Source: Moraxella ovis (lineage in GTDB: Bacteria; Pseudomonadota; Gammaproteobacteria; Pseudomonadales; Moraxellaceae). From it: a DNA stretch of 64,000 bases. Location: assembly GCF_900453105.1 (NCBI RefSeq), contig NZ_UGPW01000001.1, positions 806,001-870,000 on the forward strand. Direction: 5' to 3'. Position 1 is the stretch's first letter. The number at the start of each line of letters is the position of its first letter. A program made the position numbers and the translations under genes. This document shows positions 49,913 through 59,382 of the stretch, piece after piece. A model generated the notes under the pieces. The model saw nothing but the letters and a program-made list of their open reading frames with translations. It was not told the origin of the DNA and made no database searches.

Positions 49913-50200
49913 ATGCCTGGCATTCGCATCGAGAAACGCCACAATTTTGACTTAGAAACTGCGCGCACTCAAGCCAAAAAATGGCTGGAGGAGGCCAAGG
50001 CGACTTTTGGGGTAGATGCCACCTACGAGCAGGGCATTGATACGGATACTGTCGCCATCAAAAAATCAGGTGTGGACGGGCGTGCTTTTTTGGATGCGGA
50101 TAAGGTTATTTTTGAGGCGGATTTAGCATTTTTGGCGAAGCCATTAAAGGGTGTGATCAGTTCAGGCATCCAAGAAGGCTTGGATCGTTATTTTGCTTAA
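49913..50200 (+). CDS. Polyhydroxyalkanoic acid system family protein
   Basis: This 95-residue cytoplasmic protein has the conserved start IRIEKRHNFDLETARTQAKKWLE and the C-terminal GVISSGIQEGLDRYF of the PHA-granule-region family (TIGR02610/PF09650 type). The role is unclear; family members occur beside PHA genes in some species and alone in others. ATG 49913 has GGAGAGA upstream. No phaA, phaB or phaC gene is in the window. Confidence 0.8.
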   Translation: MPGIRIEKRHNFDLETARTQAKKWLEEAKATFGVDATYEQGIDTDTVAIKKSGVDGRAFLDADKVIFEADLAFLAKPLKGVISSGIQEGLDRYFA

Positions 50201-50268
50201 AGTATTTGAGCTTATAATCTGAATGATGATTAGGCTCACTATGTATCATAAACGTGTGCGGAGTATTT

Positions 50269-51837
50269 ATGTATCGATGGCTGATGGCGGCTTTTGGTGT
50301 TATGGCGACAACGTCATGGGCGAATGAGCCGAGTTCTAATGTGGTCGATGATCCTAGGGCGACTGTTGTCACCTATGATTTGCCCGCGGCCACACTCCCA
50401 CAAAGCATCCGTGAAAAGATGGCGGTTGCAGGGCTGTCTGATGATGAGGTGAGCTTTTGGGTTGAGCCATTAGATGGTGATCTTTCTAATACTGCCAATG
50501 CCAACACCAGACTCGAACCCATCATTCGTCATCGTGCTGATAAGCTGCGCACACCTGCCTCCACCCAAAAACTTGTCACGACATTCATCGCCTTGCACAC
50601 ATTGGGGGAGAACCATCGCTGGATAACGCGCGTTCATCCTAAAGGTGTGGTTATGAATGGCACGCTGTACGGTGACCTTGTGATTCAAGGGTTTGGCGAT
50701 CCTGCCATGACGCATGATCGTCTGCGCGCCATGTTAAGACAGGTTGAGGCGAGGGGTATTCGCCACATTCAAGGCGACATCGTCATCGATAACTCTGCAT
50801 TCCAGGATGTTAAATTTAACATTAATGCCTTTGATGGGCAGGGAATGCGTGCTTATAATGCTGCGCCGAATGCTTTTTTGGTGAATTTTGGCACAGTTGA
50901 GATTGATGTGTTGCCATCAGGGCGTGATGAGATTATTCAGATGCCAACAGGTCAGACAACCAAGTTTGTCCCAAGCGATCATCAAAGTGCTGCCTTGCAG
51001 GTGCTGCCACCATTGGCAGATTTTAGTGCACCAAGTCAGATCTCTGCCAATGATACACGCTGCTTAAGCGAAAATAAATTTCACCTAAATGATGAGAAGC
51101 TGACCGTATTTGGTGGTACGCGTGCTGACTGTGGTCGTCAATCGTATTGGTTGACGTTCAGCGATGCTGATACTTTGGCAATCAAGGCGGTAAAAGGAAT
51201 ATGGCAGTCGATTGATGAGAGGTTCGCAGGGCGGGTGCGTATTGATGATGTTGTAAGCCCTGGTATTGCTTGGTTAATTTATCCTTCCAAGCCTTTAAGC
51301 GAGCAGATCTATCTCATCAACCAATACTCTAACAACGTGATGACCGAGCAAGTGGCGCTGTCTTTGCCATTATCAATGGGGGTGGCAGGAGTGAGTGACC
51401 CAGTCTCTGACTATCCGAGTGCGCTTAACTTTATTAGCAAATGGTGGCAGGCGCACCTAAGTAGCCAGCCGCCCATGATGAGCCGAGCATCGGGACTGTG
51501 CCGAGACTGTGCGATAACGCCAGCAGCGATGGCTGAACTACTTGCTTTCGCTTATCAGCAGCCGAATTTTGAAGTGTTTAAGGCTTCTCTACCAATCGCT
51601 GGTCAATCTGGCACGATGATGTCGCTATCGGAGCGAGATCCTGAGCATCCTGCCATTGGGCATGCGCATATTAAGACGGGTACGCTTAATAATGTTAAGA
51701 GTCTGGCAGGCTACGTTATGGACACCCAAGGCAGGTGGTATGTGTTTATTGGCATGATTAATGCCCCTGGTGCGGGATATAGTGATCATGCCACTGCGGT
51801 TTTGGATGAAGCGCTGTCTTATGTTGCGAAGCTTTAA
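50269..51837 (+). CDS. dacB: D-alanyl-D-alanine carboxypeptidase/endopeptidase (PBP4)
   Basis: This 522-residue periplasmic serine peptidase trims and cleaves peptidoglycan crosslinks. A signal peptide ends near residue 18 (TTSWA). The three penicillin-binding motifs are S98-T-Q-K101, S354-N-N356 and K469-T-G471. A large domain between the first two is normal for PBP4. ATG 50269 has GGAG 5 bases upstream; GTG 50254 precedes that site. It converges on a VanY-type peptidase gene, so two peptidoglycan enzymes share a terminator. Confidence 0.93.
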   Translation: MYRWLMAAFGVMATTSWANEPSSNVVDDPRATVVTYDLPAATLPQSIREKMAVAGLSDDEVSFWVEPLDGDLSNTANANTRLEPIIRHRADKLRTPASTQKLVTTFIALHTLGENHRWITRVHPKGVVMNGTLYGDLVIQGFGDPAMTHDRLRAMLRQVEARGIRHIQGDIVIDNSAFQDVKFNINAFDGQGMRAYNAAPNAFLVNFGTVEIDVLPSGRDEIIQMPTGQTTKFVPSDHQSAALQVLPPLADFSAPSQISANDTRCLSENKFHLNDEKLTVFGGTRADCGRQSYWLTFSDADTLAIKAVKGIWQSIDERFAGRVRIDDVVSPGIAWLIYPSKPLSEQIYLINQYSNNVMTEQVALSLPLSMGVAGVSDPVSDYPSALNFISKWWQAHLSSQPPMMSRASGLCRDCAITPAAMAELLAFAYQQPNFEVFKASLPIAGQSGTMMSLSERDPEHPAIGHAHIKTGTLNNVKSLAGYVMDTQGRWYVFIGMINAPGAGYSDHATAVLDEALSYVAKL

Positions 51838-51839
51838 TA

Positions 51840-51875
51840 AAAAATCCAACCTTATAATTTAATGGTTGGATTTTT
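51840..51875. terminator. Terminator between dacB and the M15 peptidase gene
   Basis: A 12-bp perfect stem (51840-51851 with 51864-51875, core TCCAACC/GGTTGGA) has a 12-base AT loop and T/A flanks that suit both convergent genes. Confidence 0.85.
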
Positions 51876-51891
51876 ATTGCCTATTTGACTT

Positions 51892-52779
51892 TTACTGCTT
51901 CGACGAAGTTTCTTTGTTTTTTGGATTTTCTTTACTGTCCTCGATTGTCTCATCTAGTGTATCAGCTTCATCAGTCTCTACCTCTATAGCTTGGCATTCT
52001 CTGGGTGCGAAGATCGTTTGACCGTGCTCATCACCAACGTATCGCCAGTGCCACGACTCTTCAGATACGCCGCTTTTTTCGCTATATTCCTTGGTAAAGG
52101 TCTGCTCCCAACCGTATTCATGGGCGTGCTCCATCAGCCATTTATAACCCTTACCTTTGGCGAATTTGGCATCAATCGGCGCAAAATCCACCGCATAGCC
52201 TGTGTGATGCTCAGAGTAGCCTGCAGGCGATGACGTGTGATAGATGGTCTTGGGCGGTTGTTTTTGACGAATTTTGCGTTTAATGATGGTGTCTTGCAGT
52301 CTCACTGAGCGGAAAATTGAGCTGGGATATAGCGCAACTTTATCTTTAGCGGCAGCCTTGACCAGAGCTTGCAGTGGCTCTTTGACGTCTTTGTGGATTA
52401 GTTTGTTTTCTTCATTCTTACCGCCGTAGCCACTCCACACCAAATCCTCAGCAAAAATCTCATCATAAGAAAAATGCTGAATGCCTACCGCCAGCGCGTC
52501 AGGTGAGCAGATCGGACGTTCTGGTTTTTCATCGTTGTCTTTGGCATCTTGGCTGTCTTGATTGTCTGTATTTTCTAAATCTGACGCATCAAATTCTGAT
52601 TCATCAGAGCGGCTTTCGTCCAGATCATCATTGTTGTTTTTGACAAGTTTGTCTGGTGTGGCTTTGTCATTATCGGTTGTTGGCGTGACTTTTTTGCCAT
52701 CTGTAATAACAAAAGCGTGCGCACTGCCTTGAATGACAAAACAAATCGACAGTGTAAGCAAGGAGAGTTTCTTTGACAT
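51892..52779 (-). CDS. VanY-type (M15B) D,D-carboxypeptidase
   Basis: The 295-residue secreted protein has a signal peptide ending near residue 22 (QGSAHA). An Asp/Glu-rich linker covers roughly residues 30-85, and a cysteine (RPICSPD) follows. The peptidase domain has YSEHHTGYAVDFAPID and SWHWRYVG, giving the zinc ligands His, Asp, His and the catalytic Glu of the VanY family. It would remove terminal D-Ala from peptidoglycan stems. The acidic tail after about residue 265 is unusual. In this lineage it is unlikely to mean vancomycin resistance. Confidence 0.87.
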   Translation of the reverse strand: MSKKLSLLTLSICFVIQGSAHAFVITDGKKVTPTTDNDKATPDKLVKNNNDDLDESRSDESEFDASDLENTDNQDSQDAKDNDEKPERPICSPDALAVGIQHFSYDEIFAEDLVWSGYGGKNEENKLIHKDVKEPLQALVKAAAKDKVALYPSSIFRSVRLQDTIIKRKIRQKQPPKTIYHTSSPAGYSEHHTGYAVDFAPIDAKFAKGKGYKWLMEHAHEYGWEQTFTKEYSEKSGVSEESWHWRYVGDEHGQTIFAPRECQAIEVETDEADTLDETIEDSKENPKNKETSSKQ

Positions 52780-52879
52780 ATTAAGTTATGAATTATCTAT
52801 GATTAAATAAAATAAATACACCTATTATAGTGGGTGAATCTGTATATTGCGTGACAATTTGTTTATAAAATGTGATAAA

Positions 52880-53950
52880 TCACACCTGTCTGCGATCGGG
52901 CTCTTTTAAATTCTGCGCAAGGGCATAAAGCACCACCGTGGCAAATGCACCTTTGGGTAGTTCAAAATTTAGCCCTAGATTGCCATCGATCCATTGCCAA
53001 TTCATATCACTGATTAATAATCGTGTGGCGCGTCTTGATGCTTTTACACCTACCTTTTGTAGGCCTTGGATGAGCGTGTTGTATTTGACATCGTTAAATA
53101 CTTGATTTTCAAGAGCGAGCGCATCGTCAGTGGCTTTATTATCACCTATGCCATATAGCGAGATGGTAGGGTGAATGTCTTTGGCGTCAAGGCGGGCTCG
53201 TACCTCATCATCGAGCTGGGCGGTGAATACCGAGCCTGTACCGTTCAGGTTAAATACATCGCCTGTCACGCCTTTGTCCCATGTGTGATTGGCGACCCTC
53301 AATGCCAAAATTTCATTAAACAAATGGCTGCGCGTAGCAGAGATGAGCATGCCATGACGTTCTAGGTCTTTTTTGCGGGGTTTATAGGGTTTGGCACTGT
53401 TTATGATTTTATCAAAAAAATCCTGCGACTTGGTTAGATTACCGCCATCATGCCCAAATCGCTGTTCTCCAAAGTAATTTGGCACCCCGTGAGCTGCGAT
53501 GTCTGATAGCTGGGCCTCGATATCATCTACCTTGCCTTGCACGTCTCTTAAAGTAATCGTGAAGTAGTTGGATTTATGCGTGCCGCGATTTAATTTTCTG
53601 CCATGCCAATGACTTTGCAGAATCTCAATCTTCTCATCTTGTTGTAATTTATCAGCAATAAAATCGTCAAAATCCACACTGGGCGCAGTTTTCTTGGGCA
53701 AGCGCAGACTGTACCATTGATAAGTCTCGGCGTGACGGTCTTTTAGCCCAGAATAGCCCACATCGCGCACAGGAATCTGTGCCCATTCAGACAGCAGGCG
53801 TGCGACGAAGACGGTATTCATGTTAATCTTTTTAATATTCAGCCACAGATGCTCACCCGTACCATCAAAATCAATGTCCATACGTTCGGTGACGATAAAA
53901 TCGGCAGGTGATTGTTTAAAAGTGGCGCTGATGATGATGGGTGTTTTCAT
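52880..53950 (-). CDS. truD: tRNA pseudouridine(13) synthase
   Basis: The 356-residue enzyme makes pseudouridine 13 in tRNA-Glu. The catalytic aspartate is D71 in GYSGLKDRHA. PNYFGEQRFG and FLFNEILALR-like HLFNEILALRV follow, and NLGLNFELPKGAFATVVL closes the domain. It is transcribed alone. No strong ribosome site is seen upstream of ATG. It is divergent from an acyl-CoA dehydrogenase gene across a 323-base gap. Confidence 0.94.
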   Translation of the reverse strand: MKTPIIISATFKQSPADFIVTERMDIDFDGTGEHLWLNIKKINMNTVFVARLLSEWAQIPVRDVGYSGLKDRHAETYQWYSLRLPKKTAPSVDFDDFIADKLQQDEKIEILQSHWHGRKLNRGTHKSNYFTITLRDVQGKVDDIEAQLSDIAAHGVPNYFGEQRFGHDGGNLTKSQDFFDKIINSAKPYKPRKKDLERHGMLISATRSHLFNEILALRVANHTWDKGVTGDVFNLNGTGSVFTAQLDDEVRARLDAKDIHPTISLYGIGDNKATDDALALENQVFNDVKYNTLIQGLQKVGVKASRRATRLLISDMNWQWIDGNLGLNFELPKGAFATVVLYALAQNLKEPDRRQV

Positions 53951-54273
53951 GGGCGGCTTGATGATTAAAATTTATTATTTGGAATAATGGTTTATTAAAG
54001 TGGCTATTAAAGCATGAAATGATTTATTTGCCAAATTTTTACTCCTTAAAAGCGCATTTTGGGAAATAAAAAATGGAAATCAGCAAACCTATTGGCAAGC
54101 GCATAAAATGACTGCTGAGTCTGTCTAAGCGATTGCAAGTTTAAACCCTTTCTTTTAGAGTAAATAATTAGTAAGTGATTCAGACAGTTGCCCGTCGAAT
54201 CTTTATCTTGACCGAGACATTAAAATATGTTTCTATAAAGGATAAAGAACGGCTTTAAAAAAGGAAGTTTATT
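53951..54273. other. 323-base intergenic region before the acyl-CoA dehydrogenase gene
   Basis: AT-rich, with no supported gene. It holds a GTTTAAAC palindrome (54139-54146) and a CTGTCT/AGACAG inverted pair about 60 bases apart (54121-54126 and 54181-54186). Either could be a regulator site for the dehydrogenase gene. No promoter is clear enough to call. Confidence 0.5.
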
Positions 54274-56043
54274 ATGACGTTAAATTATTCAGCACCGCTA
54301 GATGAGATGCGTTTTACCCTAAAAGACGTGTTCGATGCCCCGACGTTTTGGAAAAATACACCCAGCCTGTCGCACATGGATACAGATACGGTGGACATGA
54401 TTTTAGATGAGATGGCAAAATTTAGCCGTGACGTATTATTACCACTGAATCAGTCAGGTGATGATGAGAGTGCAAAATATCTAGGCGACGGCAAGGTCTC
54501 TACACCGAGTGGCTTTCAAGACGCATTCAAGCAGTACAGCGACATGGGCTGGATTGGCTTAGGCGGTGATCCAGACTTTGGCGGGCAGGGCATGCCAAAG
54601 ATGGTGACCATACTCACCGAGGAGATGATGTTCTCTACCAATCAGGCGTTTGCGCTGTATCCGAACCTGACAGTCGGGGCGACGCTATGCTTATTGGCTA
54701 ACGGCAGTGATGAGCAAAAGGCGCTATACCTGCCAAAACTATACTCAGGAGAATGGTCTGGTACGATGTGTCTGACAGAAGCGCATGCAGGCACGGATCT
54801 TGGCATCATCAAGACGCGAGCCACGCCGAATGATGATGGCTCCTATGCGATCACAGGCACCAAAATTTTCATCACAGGCGGTGAGCATGATTTGACGGAT
54901 AATATCGTGCATCTGGTGCTTGCTAAGACGCCGAATGCACCTGCTGGTTCTAAGGGTATTTCGCTTTTTATTGTGCCAAAATTCCTAGTGAATGACGATG
55001 GTACATTAGGCGAGCGTAACGGCGTAGCAGCTGGATCGATTGAGCATAAGATGGGCATCAAGGCATCAGCAACCTGCGTGATGAATTTCGATAATGCCAA
55101 AGGCTATATGGTCGGCGCTGAGAACACGGGACTTGCCACGATGTTCGTCATGATGAACTATGAGCGCGTCACGATGGGACTTCAGGGTCTGGGTGCAAGC
55201 GTTTTGGCTTATCAAAATGCCGCTGCCTATGCCAAAGATCGCCTACAAGGCAGGCATGATGATGGCATCAAAAATACCGACAAAGCCGCTGATCCGATCA
55301 TCGGGTTTGGTGATGTGCGTCGCATGCTCCTAAATGCCAAGACCAATAGCGTCGCCTCACGAACATTTGCCATGTATGTGGCACGAGAGCTAGACATTGC
55401 CAAATTCAGCGACGATGCGCAGGCGAAATCAGCTGCCGCTGCCAAGGTTGCATTATTAACCCCAATTGCCAAGGCATTTTTGACAGACATGGCGTTCAAC
55501 GCCACCATCGACTGTCAGCAGGTATTTGGTGGTCATGGTTACATCAAAGAATGGGGCATGGAGCAGATCGTGCGTGACACACGCATCAGTCAGATCTATG
55601 AAGGCACGAATGGTATCCAAGCTTTGGACTTATTGGGCCGTAAGGTGGTTAAAAATAATGCGGTAGCGATCTTTGCGCTGATTGATGAGATTAATGAAGC
55701 TTGTCAAGATATTGATCACGCCATCAAGGATGCGACCATCTCGGCCGCCAAGCGTGTTAAATCCTTGACTGAGCAGCTACTGGATACTGCCAAGACAGAC
55801 GCTCATGCCATCAATGCCTCAGCTGTGGATTATCTGCATGCCGTGGGTTATCTGTGCTATGCTTATATGTATGTGCTTATCGTTCGGGCATGCCAAGGCA
55901 AGCCAGGTGAGTTTTATGAAGAGCGCCTAAAACTCGCGGAATACTTTATCCAAAGAATCTTGCCGAAACTTTATGCGCATGCCGACATGGCGCAGGCAGG
56001 CTCATCAAGCATCATGGCATTTGAAGATGAGTTTTTTGCTTGA
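54274..56043 (+). CDS. Acyl-CoA dehydrogenase with C-terminal extension
   Basis: The 589-residue flavoprotein oxidises acyl-CoA in beta-oxidation. CLTEAHAGTDLGIIKTRA and ITGTKIFITGGEHD lie in the FAD-binding central domain, and CQQVFGGHGYIKEWGMEQIVRDTRISQIYEGTNGIQ includes the catalytic Glu. After residue 460 comes the extra helical C-terminal domain found in the 590-600-residue class (DmdC-like). GGAAG precedes ATG. Preferred chain length cannot be told. No other fatty-acid degradation gene is adjacent. Confidence 0.9.
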   Translation: MTLNYSAPLDEMRFTLKDVFDAPTFWKNTPSLSHMDTDTVDMILDEMAKFSRDVLLPLNQSGDDESAKYLGDGKVSTPSGFQDAFKQYSDMGWIGLGGDPDFGGQGMPKMVTILTEEMMFSTNQAFALYPNLTVGATLCLLANGSDEQKALYLPKLYSGEWSGTMCLTEAHAGTDLGIIKTRATPNDDGSYAITGTKIFITGGEHDLTDNIVHLVLAKTPNAPAGSKGISLFIVPKFLVNDDGTLGERNGVAAGSIEHKMGIKASATCVMNFDNAKGYMVGAENTGLATMFVMMNYERVTMGLQGLGASVLAYQNAAAYAKDRLQGRHDDGIKNTDKAADPIIGFGDVRRMLLNAKTNSVASRTFAMYVARELDIAKFSDDAQAKSAAAAKVALLTPIAKAFLTDMAFNATIDCQQVFGGHGYIKEWGMEQIVRDTRISQIYEGTNGIQALDLLGRKVVKNNAVAIFALIDEINEACQDIDHAIKDATISAAKRVKSLTEQLLDTAKTDAHAINASAVDYLHAVGYLCYAYMYVLIVRACQGKPGEFYEERLKLAEYFIQRILPKLYAHADMAQAGSSSIMAFEDEFFA

Positions 56044-56055
56044 TTGAATAAACTT

Positions 56056-56087
56056 AACAAAAAGGCAGAGCGATCTGCCTTTTTGTT
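56056..56087. terminator. Terminator after the acyl-CoA dehydrogenase gene
   Basis: A perfect 14-bp stem (56056-56069 with 56074-56087) with a GCGA loop of the GNRA type and a T-rich tail. It also faces the gene remnant on the other strand. Confidence 0.9.
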
Positions 56088-56102
56088 TTGGATGCTTGAT
56101 GA

Positions 56103-56440
56103 TTATTTATGTTCACAAGTTAAAGGTTTTAGTTCACCATCAACCAAATCTACCAGCATCGGTTTACCGTCTTTATCAACCTGTTGATGAGCATAAGTTG
56201 CCTGTGCATAACATTCTGCCAAGCCTTCAGCGAACAGAAGCTACCGGCAGCAGGGTAGAGCAAGGTGATGTAATTGTGTGAATTTTTGAGAATCAATGGT
56301 TGAAGATTGGCTTGTTCTGTATGTGAAAATTCTGCCTTAGTAAAGGCGGATTTGACCAATCTGTCCTGTTTGTCCTTTAGTATCCAAACTTTCACGCTGC
56401 TCTTATTATGGTATTTATCCTGATGAATATTCATAAGCAT
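56103..56440 (-). pseudogene. Decayed hypothetical gene, frameshifted and N-terminally truncated
   Basis: Two overlapping minus-strand frames read as one protein. The first runs from about 56440 (MNIHQDKYHNKSSVKVWIL... to NSHNYITLLYPAAGS). The second picks up near 56235 and reads FAEGLAECYAQATYAHQQ, then DKDGKPMLVDLVDGELKPL, to TAA at 56103-56105. Upstream of the ATG the first frame stays open with protein-like sequence (TISRYDG) until a TAA, with no start or signal peptide. This suggests the front of the gene is missing. I do not recognise the family; a function cannot be given. Confidence 0.6.
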
Positions 56441-56541
56441 CCCATCATATCGGCTTATTGTGAGGCGTTATTATGTTATTGTATCATGATTTAAGGTTGA
56501 CCGTTTTTTTTGATATTTTATGATGATGAATCTATAGACGA

Positions 56542-56572
56542 AAAAAACGCCCCGATTTACGGAGCGTTTTTT
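56542..56572 (-). terminator. Terminator after pckG
   Basis: A 13-bp stem with one mismatch (56542-56554 with 56560-56572, core ACGC-CCG/CGG-GCGT) has a 5-base loop and a T-tract when read on the minus strand. It lies just beyond the pckG stop. Confidence 0.85.
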
Positions 56573-56582
56573 AGATCAGCAA

Positions 56583-58415
56583 TTATAGAGCTTGCACGTC
56601 ATTTAGCAGTTTGGCTTGATGATTGATCAGAGCCTGTGGCATGCGCTCGCCTAGTTTATTGAATAGGTCTTTGTGATCTTGCAGTTCTTTAACCCATGCG
56701 GCCTTATCTTGGCTAGTTACTAGGTTGAACTGCTGTTCGCTGAAGTCTGATTCTGCCCAGTTGATGTCGTTGTAGGTAGGAACGAGACCGATCGGGGTAA
56801 CAACAGCATTAGCCTTGCCTTCGCAGCGGTTGATGATCCATTCTAGAACACGCATGTTCTGACCGAAACCAGGCCAGACGAAATCACCATTCTCGTCACG
56901 ACGGAACCAGTTCACTTTGAACATTTTTGGCATTTGAGTGCCGTGTTCAGCGGTTAGTTTTTCAAGTTTTTCGCCCATTTCTAACCAGTTGGTGAAGTAG
57001 TCTGCCATGTTGTAACCAGCGAATGGTAGCATCGCAAATGGATCGCGACGAACCACGCCTTGAGCGCCTGTAGCGGCAGCAGTGGTTTCAGAACCCATGG
57101 TTGCGGCTTTATATACGCCGTCCACCCAGTCAAAGGCTTCAGATACCAATGGCACAGTGTCAGCGCGACGACCACCAAAGATAAAGGCAGAGATGGGCAC
57201 GCCTTCAGGGTTTTCCCATTGTGGGTCGATAGATGGGCACTGAGCAGCAGATACGGTAAAGCGTGCGTTTGAGTGAGAAGCTTTCTCTGCGCCTGTGTGT
57301 TTTTCACGTTTCCAGTTGATTAGATTTTCTGGTGCTTCTTTGGTTTTGCCTTCCCACCATACTTCACCATCTTCAGTCATGGCAACGTTGGTATAGATAA
57401 CGTCTGAACCTAGAGTGCTCATGCAGTTTGAGTTGGTCTTGGTGTTTGTTCCTGGTGCTACGCCAAAAAATCCTGCTTCTGGGTTGATGGCGTAAAGTTT
57501 GCCATCTGCTGATGGCTTGATCCAAGCGATGTCATCGCCTACGGTTTCTACTTTCCATCCCTCATAACCTGCTGGCGGAATGAGCATGGCAAAGTTAGTC
57601 TTACCACACGCTGATGGGAAAGCGGCAGCGATGTAGTGTTTTTTGCCTTCTGGGTTAGTAACGCCTAGGATTAGCATGTGTTCAGCCAGCCAGCCTTGTT
57701 CACGACCCATCACAGAGGCGATGCGAAGGGCTAGGCATTTTTTGCCAAGTAGGGCATTACCACCATAGCCTGAGCCATACGACCAGATTTCACGAGTCTC
57801 AGGAAAATGGACGATGTACTTGTCATCATTGCACGGCCATGCCACATCTTTCTCGCCATCGCTTAATGGCTTACCAACAGAATGCACGCATGGTACAAAT
57901 TCACCATCTGTGCCTAGTACATCATAGACAGCCTTGCCCATGCGAGCCATCTTACGCATACTGACGACAACATAAGGGCTGTCGGTGATTTCAACACCGA
58001 TGTGGGCAATGTGGCTACCCAGCGGACCCATGCTAAACGGCACAACATACATGGTGCGACCCGCCATGCAGCCATCAAATAGACCTTCAAGCTTAGCACG
58101 CATCTCGTCTGGGTGCTGCCAGTTGTTGGTTGCGCCAGCATCGATTTCTTGCTCTGAGCAGATGAAAGTGCGGTCTTCAACACGCGCTACGTCTGATGGA
58201 TCTGAGAAGGCCAAATAAGAATTGGGGTGTTTTTCTTGGTTTAGTTTCACCATGGTGCCGTTATCAATCATTAGATTGATTAGGCGTTTGTATTCTTCGT
58301 CTGAACCGTCACACCATTCGATGGCAGCAGGCTTAGTAAGCTGCGCAATCTCGTTGACCCAGTTTACTAGGGCTTGATGACGGACAAATTCTGCAGCATT
58401 AACGATGGTAGTCAT
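56583..58415 (-). CDS. pckG: Phosphoenolpyruvate carboxykinase, GTP-dependent
   Basis: The 610-residue enzyme converts oxaloacetate to phosphoenolpyruvate with GTP, the entry to gluconeogenesis. The P-loop [13 protein letters not shown] is the GTP-PEPCK kinase-1a motif, with VGDDIAWIK as kinase-2. [12 protein letters not shown] follows, and [26 protein letters not shown] ends the catalytic core. I use ATG 58415 ([10 protein letters not shown]); a TTG-started frame extends 11 codons further upstream. GAGAT precedes the ATG. Presence of this enzyme fits an organism that lives on organic acids rather than sugars. Confidence 0.95.
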   Translation of the reverse strand: MTTIVNAAEFVRHQALVNWVNEIAQLTKPAAIEWCDGSDEEYKRLINLMIDNGTMVKLNQEKHPNSYLAFSDPSDVARVEDRTFICSEQEIDAGATNNWQHPDEMRAKLEGLFDGCMAGRTMYVVPFSMGPLGSHIAHIGVEITDSPYVVVSMRKMARMGKAVYDVLGTDGEFVPCVHSVGKPLSDGEKDVAWPCNDDKYIVHFPETREIWSYGSGYGGNALLGKKCLALRIASVMGREQGWLAEHMLILGVTNPEGKKHYIAAAFPSACGKTNFAMLIPPAGYEGWKVETVGDDIAWIKPSADGKLYAINPEAGFFGVAPGTNTKTNSNCMSTLGSDVIYTNVAMTEDGEVWWEGKTKEAPENLINWKREKHTGAEKASHSNARFTVSAAQCPSIDPQWENPEGVPISAFIFGGRRADTVPLVSEAFDWVDGVYKAATMGSETTAAATGAQGVVRRDPFAMLPFAGYNMADYFTNWLEMGEKLEKLTAEHGTQMPKMFKVNWFRRDENGDFVWPGFGQNMRVLEWIINRCEGKANAVVTPIGLVPTYNDINWAESDFSEQQFNLVTSQDKAAWVKELQDHKDLFNKLGERMPQALINHQAKLLNDVQAL

Positions 58416-58779
58416 GTGATATCTCATGAAAAATAAAGAATTAACCAACCAAAAAAAGGCGGGTTTAAAAAGTTTAATCTAGCCGAAACGAGACGGCTAT
58501 TTTAATCATAAAGAGCTGGCAGTATCGACTGATTTTGTCTGGCATTGTTGTTAAAACAATATGACAGCCCTTAATTTTTCTGCGTATTAAAACATATTTT
58601 GATACAATTGATAAGAGATATTCATAAAATAAATTATGGTATTTCTATATTTTATAATTAAATAGGGGATTGGTAGGTCATACATTTAACCAATAAATTG
58701 TAAGAAAATTTAAAAACTTGGCTTGTTTCCAACCAACATATGACAAAGCCTAAATTTCGTTAATTTAGGCTTGCTAGAG
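58416..58779. other. 364-base intergenic region before pckG
   Basis: No supported gene. It contains a TAGCCG-N8-CGGCTA dyad (58480-58499) in the probable pckG leader, and an 11-bp hairpin (58746-58756 with 58762-58772, AAGCCTAAATT arms) just after the thioesterase gene that could be a weak terminator for it. The remainder is AT-rich, and no promoter is clear. Confidence 0.55.
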
Positions 58780-59325
58780 TCATTCGCTTGGATAAGGGCG
58801 CAGCTTGTCAGTATTTACCCAAGACTGCACCCATTTGTCAGGCGGCATGTTAATGTCGGATAGATTTAATGCGCTTAATACGGTTTTGGTGTCTATGGTC
58901 TTGCCCGTTTTAATGTTGGTGACAGCGGTGCGAAGCAGGGCATGACAAGTACACTTTCCCTTAACCCACATGGTCTGCTCCACATAAAACCAGCGTTCAT
59001 CAATGGCACAAATGCGAGTTTTCATCGTAACCTTATCAAAAGCACGAATTCGCTTGCGGTACTGAATGGTGCTGCCTGCCACCACCAAACCCCAGCGATT
59101 TTTGATGAGCTTAACCCCAAGACCTGAACGAATGGCAAAATCTGTTCGACCTAAATCAAATAGGGTAAATATTCGCCCGTTATTCATCTCAAGAAAGTTA
59201 TCGATGTCGTTCAGGCGTGCCTTGAAGTGATATTCACTGGTGTCGGTCAGATTCAGTGTGCCGCCTTGTTTGAAGTCGATTGAGCTTTTGACGATGGTTT
59301 TGGCAAGACGTAAAAAAGGATACAT
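58780..59325 (-). CDS. Hot-dog-fold thioesterase-like protein
   Basis: This 181-residue protein resembles the 4HBT_2/Them6-like acyl-CoA thioesterase group: FKARLNDIDNFLEMNNGRIFTLFDLGR at the start of the fold, then GLVVAGSTIQYRKRIRAFDKVTMKT and RWFYVEQTMWVKGK. The NDID-N-EMNN-R pattern is typical. Substrate and role are unknown. I choose ATG 59325, with GGAA 7 bases upstream, over TTG 59343. It lies 57 bases after rluB on the same strand. Confidence 0.75.
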   Translation of the reverse strand: MYPFLRLAKTIVKSSIDFKQGGTLNLTDTSEYHFKARLNDIDNFLEMNNGRIFTLFDLGRTDFAIRSGLGVKLIKNRWGLVVAGSTIQYRKRIRAFDKVTMKTRICAIDERWFYVEQTMWVKGKCTCHALLRTAVTNIKTGKTIDTKTVLSALNLSDINMPPDKWVQSWVNTDKLRPYPSE

Positions 59326-59382
59326 AAACAATTCCAAGTTCAAAAAGACAAACTAAAAGGCGATGATCTCGACTTTTTTGGA

